Part shown: positions 29,492 to 40,516 of the stretch, piece after piece
Layout: each line of letters begins with the position of its first letter
Numbering within the stretch: position 1 is the stretch's first letter
Source: Gelatoporia subvermispora B
Lineage: Eukaryota > Basidiomycota > Agaricomycetes > Polyporales > Gelatoporiaceae
Direction of reading: 5' to 3'
Length of the DNA stretch: 64,000 nt
Assembly: GCA_000320605.2 (NCBI GenBank)
Contig: KB445797.1
Span: 494,474 to 558,473 of the forward strand
Notes under the pieces: generated by a model
Seen by the model: the letters and a program-made list of their open reading frames with translations, nothing else
What the model was told of the DNA's origin: nothing
Database searches by the model: none
Translations under genes and position numbers: made by a program

Positions 29492-30478
29492 AGGCGGGGT
29501 GCAGTGAGTAGGAGGAGGAAGGGTGGTGGATTATGGACGCTTTGGTGCGGGAGAGCGGTGCGCGATTGTACTTGTACCGGCTTTGTTACGCCTGTTCTCA
29601 TCCCTTCTGTCCGCTGTTGAATCACGACTGTTTTGTTGCGTGTTCGTAAACAGCGGAAGAGCTCTACTGAATGCCCTGGGAAGGTGTAGTGCATGTCCAC
29701 GCAAACGAGTTCGGCTGCATGATTTGGGACGGTAAGTTGCAGTATCACGGCGTCGACGCCATCGCGCCCGTATGCTGCCGAGTGCCCCGCGCCGTGCGAT
29801 CGAAAGCTGACGTTGATACCTCGATGAGGCAGGTCTGTTCCCCAATATAGTAGTTCAGCACGTCTTTTCTGCCAAGTTGTCATGTATATTACGTCGCACT
29901 TCTCTCATCTGTCGTCATCGTCTCTCGTTTTCTAGGTGTGGGGCGGCCGTCTCGAACATATAAAGGGGAGTCATCTTGCTCTCGGATGGTCGCTTTTCAA
30001 TCTCTCTCCAACTTCCCCTCGCACACCCAGCTCGCCGATCGAGCAGAGTGTAGTGCACCCTGCGCATTGGGTGTCTACGAGGCATGCTCTTACACGTCTC
30101 CTTCACCGATGTCCGTGCCGACGCCGGTGAATTTGACGAGTCGTTATAGGAAAACCCTGACGGTCGCGTGCGGGAGGCGAGTGGCAGAAAGTCTCGAAAT
30201 AGCCTAAAGAGGTGCAGTGTGTCGGTGGGTCCCTAGCAAGAGCGGTGAAAATAGCACAGATGTTCCCGGCGCCAGGCGAGTCGAGGACGTCTCGACGGCG
30301 AGCGTGAGCAAAGTCGCTGCACTGCAGGGTCTGGAAAGGTTCGCGGGGGCGGCTGGGGGTCACGGGGTCCCGGGGTGGCGGGAGGGCATTGCGCGCGCGA
30401 TACGCCTGCGATAAAAGGAAAGACAGGCTTCGAGTGCCCGAGCACGCCCGAGCAGCTCGTGCAGACTCGCAGAGGAGG
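29492..30478. other. Intergenic before the Zn2Cys6 regulator
   Basis: About 990 bp between two genes on the same strand. A TATA-like CATATAAAGGGG lies near 29956 but is over 500 bp from the next ATG. No coding frame was recognised. Confidence 0.4.
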
Positions 30479-32537
30479 ATGTCCACCTTTGCGACGGATC
30501 CGGACCACCCCGAGATCACCACTCCCCCAGACTCGGCCTCCACCGACGAACCTGCGCACTCCCTCCCCGACTCGCAGCCCAACAACGACCACGACTCGGC
30601 GGCGGCGAAGAAAAAGGCTGCAAAGCGGCGCAAGGTCAACCATGCCTGTCTTTACTGCAGGCGCAGCCATATGACATGCGACGAGGGCAGACCGTGCCAG
30701 CGCTGGTGAGCACCCCCGCATGACATAAAGATAGACTACGGCTAAACGTGAGCAGCATCAAACGAGAGATTGGGCACTTGTGCCACGACGAGCGGCGGAC
30801 GGGTGTAAAGGAAAAGACACCAGCGGCGAGCACGTCCTCCACTCCGCCCGTGACCAACCCGAATCCCCCGCAACCTGTTCTTCCATCTGGTGAGTCCCCC
30901 TTCCGAGTTCAACCGCACGAGACGACTCATTCCGCATGTTATTTCATTCTTGATCCCGCCATCCACACTCCTTGCTTCTGGTCCACACGTCCCACATTGC
31001 GTCGCACCTTCGCATTCCAGCGCCCGCGCAGTACCCCGCATCCGCGCTGCCCCCCGGGATGAATCCCGCCTGGCCCAGCATGAGCATGAGCATGGCCCAG
31101 GGCGCGTTCCCCTACCAGCCCGAGACGCTCGTCAACGAGTTTTCCGTCCTCTCGTGCGTATTTCGCCGACATTTCTCGCCTTATTCGCATCCCCCTCCCC
31201 ATCCCCTGCGTTTGAGCTCACCTCACCCGCAGCGACTTCCTTGAGTCCCTCGACGAAGGCTCCTTCTTCTCCCAGCCCTCCACCGTTGCGCCCTCGCTCA
31301 TGTCCGCGCCACCGTACACCCTCCCCGTCGACCAGTCGTACCTTACCGACGCCGCACCGGCGCCTTCTGCATCCGATTCTACATCCGCACCGGCGCCAGA
31401 GAAGCCCCCAGAGGAGCCCGCACCTGTCGTCCTACCATCCGCGACAAAGACGGAGCGGTTCTTCCTCACAGCGGCGGATCAGGCGTCGGGCTCGCGCAAT
31501 GAGCGCCTGAATATGGTCATCCGGAGCAAGTACGAGGCGGGCCTGCTAAAACCATACAACTATGTCAAGGGCTATGCGCGGCTCTCGCGGTGGATGGATC
31601 GCAAGTGCGTCTTGTTTCTGGTTTTGATTTTTGGTGCTCGCGCGATGTGTGGGCGAGAAATCTGTGCTGACGGGTGGTGCGCGTTTCGCAGCGTGTCGCA
31701 GGAATCGAAGCAGAAGATCTTACAACCGCTCTCGGTTCTCCGACCCAAGTTCAGGGTGCGTCCCTCCCTACCCAGGTCTCCTCGCTCATATTCTGACGTC
31801 ATGTCCCTTCGCGCCACAGGCAATCGCGCAATCCGAGTCCCTCACAGACATTGTGCGCCGTCCCGTTCCCGCCTGCGCCGCATGTGCCCGGCACTGACCC
31901 CCCGTTTAGGACTTGGTGTTCATCGAAGAGGCGTTCGAGCGTCTGCTGCTCGACTACGACCGTGTCTTCTCCGCGATGGCGATTCCCGCGTGCCTCTGGC
32001 GCCGCACCGGCGAAATATACAAGGCAAACCGCGAGTTTGCGGAGCTCGTCGGCGTGGATGGGTACATGCTACGTGACGTGCGTATAATGCGCTCGGTGTC
32101 CCTTGACCGTCTTGGGCACGGACTATATGCGCGGCTGTGGTGCTGATACGGCGTGGTTGTAGGGTCGGTTATGTATCTATGAGCTGATGGCGGAGGATTC
32201 GGCGGTGAATTATTGGGAGGTGAGTCTTTGTCGTTTCCTCATCCCTCGTGCTCCCTCGCTCTCCCCGCGCTGGATCTCCGCTCTCATCGCAAACGACCCA
32301 CTCACACCGCGCGTGCAGAAATACGGCAACGTTGCGTTCGACTCGAACCAAAAGGCCGTGCTCACGTCGTGCACGCTGCGCTTCCGCCCGCGGCTGCCCT
32401 CGGGCAGCAAGTCCCGCACCGGCGCGCCGGCGCACGAACAGGAGGAGGGCATGATCAGCTGCTGTTTCTCGTTCACGATCCGGCGCGACCCGTATGGGAT
32501 CCCGACTCTGATTGTCGGGAATTTTATCAAGTGCTGA
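30479..32537 (+). CDS. Zn2Cys6 transcription factor with PAS domain, Ert1/AcuK type
   Basis: The protein starts MSTFATDPDHPEITTP. A lysine-rich stretch (KKKAAKRRKVNHA) leads into the zinc cluster CLYCRRSHMTCDEGRPCQRC, completed by IKREIGHLCHD after an intron at about 30705-30756. All six cysteines are present. A Pro/Ser-rich middle part (NPAWPSMSMSM) follows, then KTERFFLTAADQASG, LNMVIRSKYEAGLLKPYNYV and KGYARLSRWMDR. A C-terminal PAS-like region contains MAIPACLWRRTGEIYKANREF and ELVGVDGYMLRDG. This domain order is that of Ert1/AcuK/Rds2, regulators of gluconeogenesis and non-fermentable carbon use. The end at 32537 gives ...IVGNFIKC. At least six short introns are present; no damage was seen. 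Target genes cannot be told from the window, though an acetyl-CoA synthetase gene lies 26 kb away. Confidence 0.9.
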
Positions 32538-33004
32538 CGCTAGAGGGTAGGGGTAGAGGCGGGGTGGTGTGGTAATGTGCTGGGCCATTGGTGTTTTGTA
32601 TTTTTTGGTGTGTATTTAGGTAATGTAAGATTGTATTTGGCGCGTACGAGTGGGTTGGTGCTGGTGGTAGTCAGACCGGCCAATGCTGGTCGTGGCAAAC
32701 GGGCTTTAGCGTTCAGCGGCCCAGATGCACAGCTGTTGCGCGTGACAGCTTGTCGTATGTTCGATGACTTGTGCTACTTACTGTACTGACTGTGTTGTCC
32801 AGGGTTTGCTCATGCCTCGACTTCTTGTACGTATCGAATGCCGGTGGCAGGCCTCGCTCTCGATGCTGCGCGTTTTCTGCGCTCTTCGAATCTTCTTCAA
32901 ATGCAGATCCCGGCAGAAATTGGCTGTTCATCGGTCAATGACCGGCGTTGGTGGACCTAGGGTTGCCAGAGAGTTGGCGTCCAATCTGAAGAGCTTTTTG
33001 CGCG
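32538..33004. other. Intergenic after the regulator
   Basis: About 470 bp with the 3' flank of the regulator gene. Nothing else was recognised. Confidence 0.4.
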
Positions 33005-33245
33005 GCACTCGGGTCGTTGGCATCGGCTGCGTCACTATCGAGACGCGTCGTTTTCGCTCTCGTATTGTCCTTCGTCTTGCTAGACGTCGTTGCCGTCGTC
33101 CTCAGGGCCGCTCAAGGCGCTCTCACCGTGCTCATCAGAACTGTATGCGCGAGTCTTCGCTTCCTGTTCGTACTCGCCGTGATCGGTGGAGGACGCTTAG
33201 CCTCGATACCATTTGGAGGTGCTGCGCTCCAACTTTCGACTTTAC
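33005..33245 (-). pseudogene. Decayed copy of exon 1 of the DUF2461 gene
   Basis: Read on the minus strand, this segment matches exon 1 of the gene at 16676 over roughly 200 bp, for example TTCTGATGAGCACG followed by GAGAGCGCCTTGA. The copy has small indels and a TAG where the source has a TAC codon. No later exon of the gene is found here. It is therefore a partial, non-functional duplicate lying about 16 kb away on the other strand. The plus-strand frame at 33017-33271, which looks like a membrane protein, is only the complement of this charged sequence. Confidence 0.8.
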
Positions 33246-33555
33246 CAAGCATATGGGCGATTGCAACTTGACCCAGCTACATCGTATTCGTGTGCGGCTA
33301 TTATCCAGTAGCGTGATTAACGCCTGCTCTCTGTTCTCGAAACATCACGTGCTACTGTCAATACAAATCGCAGCTTTCAAAAATTACTACTCTCATCCTC
33401 CTGCGCTTTTTCTTCCAACGCCAGCCTCTCGGCCGGGTGCGCTACGAGGACGCCACGGGCTGCACTCGATCATGTGTGCCAGAGCTGCCCCACCGCATCA
33501 ACTCAAGGTGCCTGATACCTTCCTTGCGGAACGTGTCCGCGGTCAGGTCGGGGCC

Positions 33556-35852
33556 CTACAGGTCGTAGAACGTGAGCAGCTGCGGGTCTGTAAGGTCGTA
33601 CTGTGGCCAATACACCTGCGTGGACTGAGACTGAGGGCCCCCGTTCGGATCGAGGTGCGCCGCGAAGCGGATGAGGTAGTCGGTCATCACGCCGGGGGCG
33701 TACACGCTGAGCAATTCGGACTGGTGGGCCTGCGTGGCATGTCGTGGTGGTTTGATCAGCGCGGCTGGTGGGGAACGAATCGGCCAATACGCAGGGATCC
33801 GACGCATGCAAGCGACTTGTACAGCTTGCTCACTGCGCGGGCGGGCATGTGCGTGCGTCAGCCTCGGAACCGGCGCAGCGCGGGCATGTCACTGGGGTAC
33901 GCACGGAAACTCCACACTGGCTGTTTGCGCGAGCGCACGCGCAGGAGGAAGCGGCGCGGGCTGTGGAAGATGTCGTCCGTCATGATCGCCGCGAGCCGCT
34001 TGTACTGCAGCGAGAGCGCGTTCGCGTACCCCGTGTCGAACGGCGCGCCCTGTGTGACGTCCGGGGGGTAGAGCGCCATGACCTTCGCGATGTTCTTCGG
34101 CGTCGCGTTGGGGAATGTGCTCTTGAGAATCGCCGCGACGTCGTTGTCAGTACTGGGATCCATGTGGAAATTTGGTCAGGGGCGCGAGCGCGCACTGGGC
34201 GGGAGAGGAGGCTCACTCGGCGTGGTTTGCGTATATGGAGGCCAAGAGGGTGTCGTCGTCGTCGCAGTTCTGGATAGCATCCCGTGAGCTGAGTCTATAC
34301 ACTTGAATGTATCGGGCGGACGACATACGCCGGTCATAAATGGTACATTTGCAATCTGCCCCCGCAGGACCATCATTCGCGGCATATCTTGGATGAACTC
34401 CCTGTCGACTGCGGGTTGAAAGGCCTAGTCGCAATATCTTGTGAAGGTGGAACATCGAAAGTCAATCCGAAACGTACATCGTCCTGGTCTCTGAAGGATA
34501 TGCCACGCAGGCCCTTTTGCAACGCATCCGGAGACAGGTCTTTCAGACAGCCCAGCCTGTCTTCGGAATGAGAGCAGTCCGCGCGCTTGACCAGCTTGTC
34601 GTAGACATCTTGCCGATCTGTGAAGTTGTGCATGAATTCAGGCGTCCCGGAATCCTTGAACGCGGCGCTAAATAGCCCGTTGTGGGAGCCGTTGTTGTGG
34701 AGCATTTGGTACACAACAGACATAGCACCGGAGCTCTCTCCCCATCTACGTATTCGAGACGTCAATGGGGGCACAAAATTGGATCGAAAGGCGTAGACAT
34801 ACATGGTGACCTTGGTAGGATCGCCACCAAATGCGCCTATGTGCCGGTTGACCCACTCAAGGGCCATCCGTTCTGAGAGGAGTGAACACCGCGTAGAGCA
34901 TGGTGGATTCGTTCACGTACGATCGCGAAGCCCCAAGTTGGTCGCATTCGCGTCTTTGACTTCTTTGCTTTGAAGGAAGCCATAAGCTGCAAAACGATGT
35001 TATGATGCTTTACGTGCGAGTACGATCAAGACAGCGCACCAGAGAGCCTGTCCGATGCTCAATATGAGACAGCTCGTCAAGTTATGGCTTTGCGATACTT
35101 ACCGATAGTTCAAATTGACATAGACCAATGGACTGCCCAATTCGATCCATCTTTCGACGATTACGCTGCCATTGTAGCTGGATACGCGTACGATCAGTAG
35201 AGATGCTCGTGCGGAGAAATTCTACCACTTACGATGACCCTGCGCCAGAGACGAAGCCACCTGAAGGTCATTGCTCATCTTCAGTACTGTTCTGTAAGAC
35301 GCCCATAGGGTATGGAATGCCCACCATCGTGAACGTACTGGAAGAAATACAACTGAGACCGACGCAAGTACTGAATGCCATGCAAGACGCACGACTAGAA
35401 CCGGTAAATCGGCCCCTGGCTTTGTCTCCGATGGTGCCCAGACGTTGAGTGTCAAGCCTGCCATTGCGTCAGTCTATGCATGTGCTCCGTAGACTGGGAC
35501 ATACAGTCTTCGTCGATCGCGTCTGGAGGTGGGAATGCCTTGCTCAACATCGTATTCAGTTCTTCTGCCGGATTGCTCATGCTAAATGTGCTGAAATCCC
35601 CGAAGTCAAAGCCTGGGCATCCCGCACCAGCAACGCTTGCATCATACACGCCACTGTAGTTAGCAGGTTGCTGAGGGGGGGCAAAGCGTAACTTTCCGAT
35701 CCTGAAATGCATCCAATTTTATGATGTCCTCGATAATTCAGTTGTGCTTACGGAGGCTGTGCAAAAGGGATCCCCAGATATTTGTTTGTGCCGCCGTCGG
35801 CTGCCCCAATGAGCATACCATCTTCAATGGTGACGTTGGGAGAATTCATCAT
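33556..35852 (-). CDS. Type-B carboxylesterase/lipase
   Basis: Alpha/beta-hydrolase of the carboxylesterase type B family, split by many short introns. The N-terminal part reads NVTIEDGMLIGAADGGTNKY, then LGIPFAQPP and IGKLRFAPPQQPANYSGVYDA, followed by a segment with DEDC. ALEWVNRHIGAFGGDPTKVT leads, after a 57-bp intron, into the nucleophile elbow WGESSGAMSV. Later come VLRGQIANVPFMTGNCDDDDTLL (acid region) and HQSELLSVYAPG with the likely catalytic His, then YLIRFAAHLDPNG. The protein ends at 33556. Joins around 34455-34490, 34300 and 34165 were verified in frame. The join near 33845 is unclear: its only obvious donor would be atypical. I found no clear signal peptide before ATG 35849/35852, so the first exon may be missing from this model. 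Substrate unknown. Confidence 0.82.
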
Positions 35853-36840
35853 CCAAGGTATACAGGGGACGTAAGGAGCCCCAAACCCCTAGACGACGAG
35901 GGCATCTGCACATGGGATAAGTGACATGAACAGCTTGCAGACATGATCCAGAGGATGAGTTATGGGCAGGTGACCAGATATCGTCGAGATCAAGCGCACC
36001 TTTATAAGACTTGCAAGTTGCACCGTGATGGGTCCTGTAGGGCAAAATGCCCACGGAATAGTGCCACCGCTACATACTGTCGAAGTACATCTGCTCATTT
36101 CCGTATTTGTTTCGGATATGGACCCGGCACTACCACAGCAAGTCACATCGATGTTCTCACTAGAACACGAAACAGTACGCTGACGCTAGATCAGTCATGA
36201 CACTTGCTGAATGAGAGTCCTTAGACAGGGCTTCACGCACATGGATGCTCTATCGGATTAGTGGCCGCCACAACGGAGAAAGATTGATGAGCGCATTGAC
36301 TCTACGGTCCCTTTTGAAGGTAAATATACGCCTGGTCAGGATATTGGCCGACGCCATCCTTCGGGAAACGACGCTTGCTGTTACCATCGAAGAGCAGCAT
36401 GGTCGGCCACACGGTACCACCAATGAGCTGCGGTGTCCACTGCAATGGTATACAGTTCACCATATCAGAAACCTTCAAATTTCGAACGATGCACCAGAGC
36501 TTGGCATGTACGTCTAGACGTTTTCAGAGTGTGCCAACGCCCAGTTATTTGGAGATGCACCACAATTGGAAGCTTGTATTCCAAAGCAGCCAGAGTTCAG
36601 TGCGTCTCCTGAAGCCATAGATATTGGGATTCGCATGTGCTGTATATCACCTACAGATAAGTGCCCATGTCCACCTGCAGCACGCAACACAGGAGCTTCA
36701 GGCGATGTGCATTGCTAATATGACAAAGCACGTGTGCTAGGTAATGCTGCGACTGCCCTGGAGAACAGAATCGCCTTAGATACTGAAGCACCGGCACCGC
36801 GCTGCCGGCCAATCCGAGCTCGAGGTCGTATCGGTCCACT
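35853..36840 (-). other. Possible spliced gene or remnant, unknown product
   Basis: Several minus-strand segments look coding without matching a family I know: LNSGCFGIQASNCGASPNNW (about 36540-36600), WTPQLIGGTVWPTMLLFDG (about 36350-36450) and the Cys-rich TCCGSAGSISETNTEMSRC with TVCSGGTIPWAFCPTG (about 36030-36146). Stops separate them, so they need splicing or are broken. The Cys and Gly content would suit a secreted protein, but no signal peptide was identified. It lies just upstream of the esterase on the same strand. Confidence 0.3.
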
Positions 36841-37225
36841 GATCAGCTAATTTCTTCGCTCCAGGATGCAACAGAGTAAATATTTGGGTTTATCAATTGA
36901 TTCGATCTATGCTCAACAGATCTCATCAGTAACTCCTTGATGAGTGCGGATTTTCCTCATAAGAAAGGAGCATAAATAGTAGACACCGAGGCGGCATGCG
37001 GATAAGCGATTCAGGAGAGCGGGAAACTAAGTTGCCAGCGAAGAGTTGCACTCAGCGCCTTCCAATTAGCGTCAACTCCGGCGCCTCCTTCCCAGTCCCA
37101 GCACTCTTCTGCCTCGCCACTCTTCTCTCCAATTCATGCGTATCGCACGTTCGCGATCACGCTGCAATAGAGAGTGTCTCTAAGGTGTAATCATCTCTGT
37201 TTCCTCCTGGAGATAGCTCAGAACC
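36841..37225. other. Intergenic
   Basis: About 385 bp of AT-richer sequence with no recognised feature. Confidence 0.4.
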
Positions 37226-37717
37226 TCAGCCGGGGTTCTCCATGAGGACTTCGGAGTAAAGCTTCTTCTGGACCGCCTTTCCGCTCTTACCACGGGCCTC
37301 AGGATAGAGGTCCTCCCACTCTTCCTCGTCAATGATCATTGACTCCGCGTCGTCAAGGGCGATCACCTGCTGGGTTGGTCGGACAATCTCGAACGTTTGC
37401 GCGACTACGTAGGAGTTAAGGTGCGTATCATGATCTCTGTGAATTCTCATACCTCTAGGCTTTGCTTCTTTAGCAATCTGCATCAAAAGCACAACGTGCT
37501 CCTTGGGCGTTGTACAAGTCCCGTCAGAGTCAAAAACGCCAGCCTGCGCAACGTGGTCGTTGTCTTCCTCCAAGAATGGCTCCTCCCACTCCGAGCGAGC
37601 GAGGGTCGGGTTGCAGGGGGACTGACCGTGCCTCCAATTCAGTCCATTGTCGTCACGCCCTGGGTTGCGACGAGGTAGCGGCATCTGCCATGGGTGCTTG
37701 CGATTGCAGCGGGGCAT
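37226..37717 (-). CDS. Hypothetical protein, 163 aa
   Basis: An uninterrupted frame with a true ATG at 37717 and stop at 37226. The N-terminus is basic and Pro/Asn-rich (MPRCNRKHPWQMPLPRR). The C-terminal half is acidic, with DDAESMIIDEEEWEDLYPE, then a basic end (GKSGKAVQKKLYSE). The middle contains a hydrophobic stretch HVVLLMQIAKEAK. There are no signal peptide, membrane segment or known motif. Codon pattern looks plausible but I do not recognise the family. It stands alone between an unresolved region and the aspartic protease. Confidence 0.4.
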   Translation of the reverse strand: MPRCNRKHPWQMPLPRRNPGRDDNGLNWRHGQSPCNPTLARSEWEEPFLEEDNDHVAQAGVFDSDGTCTTPKEHVVLLMQIAKEAKPRGMRIHRDHDTHLNSYVVAQTFEIVRPTQQVIALDDAESMIIDEEEWEDLYPEARGKSGKAVQKKLYSEVLMENPG

Positions 37718-38726
37718 GTGGAGTTTCTAGGGATTGAGAGGATGCGATCCAATGTGTAAGCGTGCCTTTGATGCAGGAGACAAGCCTTTGTAGAGGCGGA
37801 GGAGACGTGTGTTGAATGAAAACCGATATCTGCTTCCTATTTATTTATCTCAAAGCAACGGTGCCGCTCTGACTCCTACACAGGCGCAAAGTAGCGGAGC
37901 TGAACCTTCGTTTGCGCTGATCTGTGACTCATGGAGTCGGACCCTTTTCGATGTCGAGACATTGGACAAGCGGGTTTCACCCCGGTCCATCCCGCCAGTA
38001 CTACATCTTCTCGAGCTCTACCTAGCAGAATATGCTTGGCTTTATATACATGAAATCCCCTGACTTGCTCGTTGCCTCTGCATTGTGAAGTGAAGAAATG
38101 GCGACGGGCGAAGCGATGTAGCACTGGTTTCTAGGTTGGGCGCTTATCGGTGCCGTGCACCATTTGATGACTCCTTATATTCCATCGTTCAGATGCTGAT
38201 ATGCTGCACGTCGTGCGCATGATGCTCGAATTATCTACAGAGAACGGGTTTAGATGGTGGATGAGTCATTCCCAATCGACGCCTTCTCCCCCAGTGTTCA
38301 TCTGGAGTCACGAAGAGTGCAGCTCACCGGCTGGTCTTATTCAGGAGAGGGCACAAGATGCGACCTGCGGTAAGCTTACTAGAGTTCCCATGTACTTTCA
38401 AACTCTGTCTCTCACTGTAGCGTTAGAATGATTACGATAATGACTCCTGTTTCAATTTCTGCCTATCGCCGCTGGTATCTCCAACTCAGGCTGTAATTCT
38501 GTATCTTGTAGACACTTGGATCGTCTAGCTAATGGTTTGCGTTCGACGTTGTGCACATTATGTTCAATAAGAAGACGGGTTATACCCGAAGCTTCGGGCA
38601 CTACGTTATATATGATGGCGATACGACACCGAATAGGGGAACCCGTCTCAGTCAAGTCTTAATTCGCACGCCACGAGCCCTCCAGAATACCTATTATTCA
38701 AATTTGTACTCACTCGAGTGAGCTTA
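37718..38726. other. Intergenic between orphan ORF and aspartic protease
   Basis: About 1 kb containing the upstream flank of the 163-codon ORF and the 3' flank of the protease gene. No other feature was recognised. Confidence 0.4.
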
Positions 38727-40483
38727 TCAATTTGTGGTAGCATCCGTGAACGAGGTAGTGGCGAAGCCAGCTTGGTCGGATCCTGCATTGAATACGAAGT
38801 AAAACCTCTCCAACCAGACCATCCCATTAATGAAATCGAGACCAGACCCGGTTTCTGAGCCGATGTCATTGGCAACAAGATAAATCGTGTCGTCGTTGCC
38901 GCCTATAGCAGTGTTGAGCTACGAGGATGACTGCATCAGAATCATGCACAAACAATGGGCCATGTATCTCGTACCGCCCGTGGCCAGATTTGCGCGTTCG
39001 GAGTGAGTTCGAAAGAAGCCTGATACCGTGATCCGTAGGTATACAGCCATGATGGTCAGGACTGATACTCACATCACCGATGTTAAAGGACAAGCTTTCC
39101 AAATTAGCGAAGTTCTCCGCAGATATCGTGAATAGCCCTGTGGTCTCATCAGGCTCGCTACTGGCGCCCACCGCATCCACGTAACGATCGAGAGCATCTA
39201 GACTGTAGCTCAATGAAAGCGAATGCCTGCCTCTCCAAATATAACTGACCGGTTGCGATCAATAGAAGTGTTGTTCCCGTATCAACGATACCGGCCGTTG
39301 ATTGCAAGATGTTCTTCCTAGCTGTGCCATATGTGATCGATTGATCGACTCCGACAAACTCGCTAGCAGGGGAAGTCGTGGTAAGTGGGCTAGAACGAGG
39401 ATCAATTTGACTGAAACATCCATTCAAATAACACTTACACAAATGTAATCGATCCAGTAAACTTACTCGAGTCGGTTCCACCAAAGGTCAACTCGCCGTT
39501 CGTGGATGTAAGAGCTGTCGTAGGTTCGAACGAGATTCCGACCTCATGAGCACTGATCAGGCCCTGCGAGAATGCGTTGTCCGTGATGGTCGGGATGATG
39601 GTCGTCACATCAGGAGACACAGTGTCTGCGCAAAGTCAGTTAGTGTTTGGCATCATTTATCATTGTTTCAATTACCTTCGGTCAGATCGACAGGACCGAT
39701 GCTATACAGTCGGCTGGGGTTTGAATGTGTTTCAAAATATAACACAGACCTTACCCCAGGATTCCGTCGACACCTTCAAAACCTTCCGACGTAGCTGCAG
39801 CGCCAATGCCCTGGTTTGGGATAACCAGCGATCCTATCGTAATCGTGTCCGTGAACAGTTCGCCTATCGATGCATGCTCAGTGCTATCTCGTATGTCATG
39901 ATATCGAATTACCTGAGAAAAAACCAGAGCCATAGTTGACGGACTGGCTGTGATCAGGCCACAACACTGGTGCCATACACTCAACGAAGCGTACCACTTT
40001 CTGCCCAGTGATTTCTGTAGAGCAACTTTCCTGGAACGCCTTGCCAGCTCCGACCCAGGTATTTGATGATCCAATGTCGACGATCAAGCTGTCTATACGA
40101 TGATGTCCAGACGTGCAGAGCGACTTCACCAGAATTCGAAAACATACAATCAGTGGCTGGAGTGCCAACGCCGACCTGCCATAAAATTAACGGATAACAA
40201 TAGAGGGTATCGAGGAGAGGCTCACAGTTGCAACGTAGGAGGTGCCCTCGTTTATGGCAGGGACATTGAAGACAGATGCAGCTGACCTCGCACGTATCGG
40301 GCGAGCAAAGGTGCCATTACGCATGGAGCGTACTCTGGCCCGGTCGAGGTCTGCGATAGTGGACTCCCCAGTGAGGTTGAGGCGCCTGACAACAGGCACA
40401 GAGATAAGCGAATTCCCGATGATGATCGGATTGGCCACCACAGCCAAGGCGCAGAGCAAGACCAGGGAGACAGGGGGGAACAT
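38727..40483 (-). CDS. Pepsin-like aspartic protease (A1, polyporopepsin type) with altered first active site
   Basis: Multi-exon gene. The start at 40483 gives a good signal peptide (MFPPVSLVLLCALAVVANP); an in-frame ATG at 40516 would add 11 residues. A propeptide precedes the mature domain, which contains VGVGTPATDYSLIVDIGSSN with TWVGAGKAF, SVNYGSGFFSG (flap), TDTITIGSLVIPNQGIG, EGVDGILG, LTSTNGELTFGGTDSSKFTG and the second catalytic motif AGIVDTGTTLLL. It ends in FTDATTN at 38727. The first catalytic triplet reads D-I-G (codon ATT at about 40065) instead of D-T-G or D-S-G. All joins I tested around this site stay in frame. The family is secreted and cleaves proteins at acid pH. Loss of the Thr could lower activity while leaving the Asp in place. 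Confidence 0.85.
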
Positions 40484-40516
40484 CTTGCAGGCAACAGAGA
40501 CGGGCCTCTGGAACAC

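Noticed and set aside
33017..33271. Hydrophobic plus-strand ORF that looks like a membrane protein
   Set aside because: It is the reverse complement of the acidic, Asp/Glu-rich DUF2461 exon copy, which automatically produces Val/Leu/Ile-rich sequence.
32764..34071. 435-codon plus-strand frame
   Set aside because: It runs across the DUF2461 pseudogene and the antisense side of the esterase, so it is chance openness.
39525..39545. Possible tRNA B box (GGTTCGAAC)
   Set aside because: It lies within an exon of the aspartic protease and no cloverleaf or A box is found nearby.
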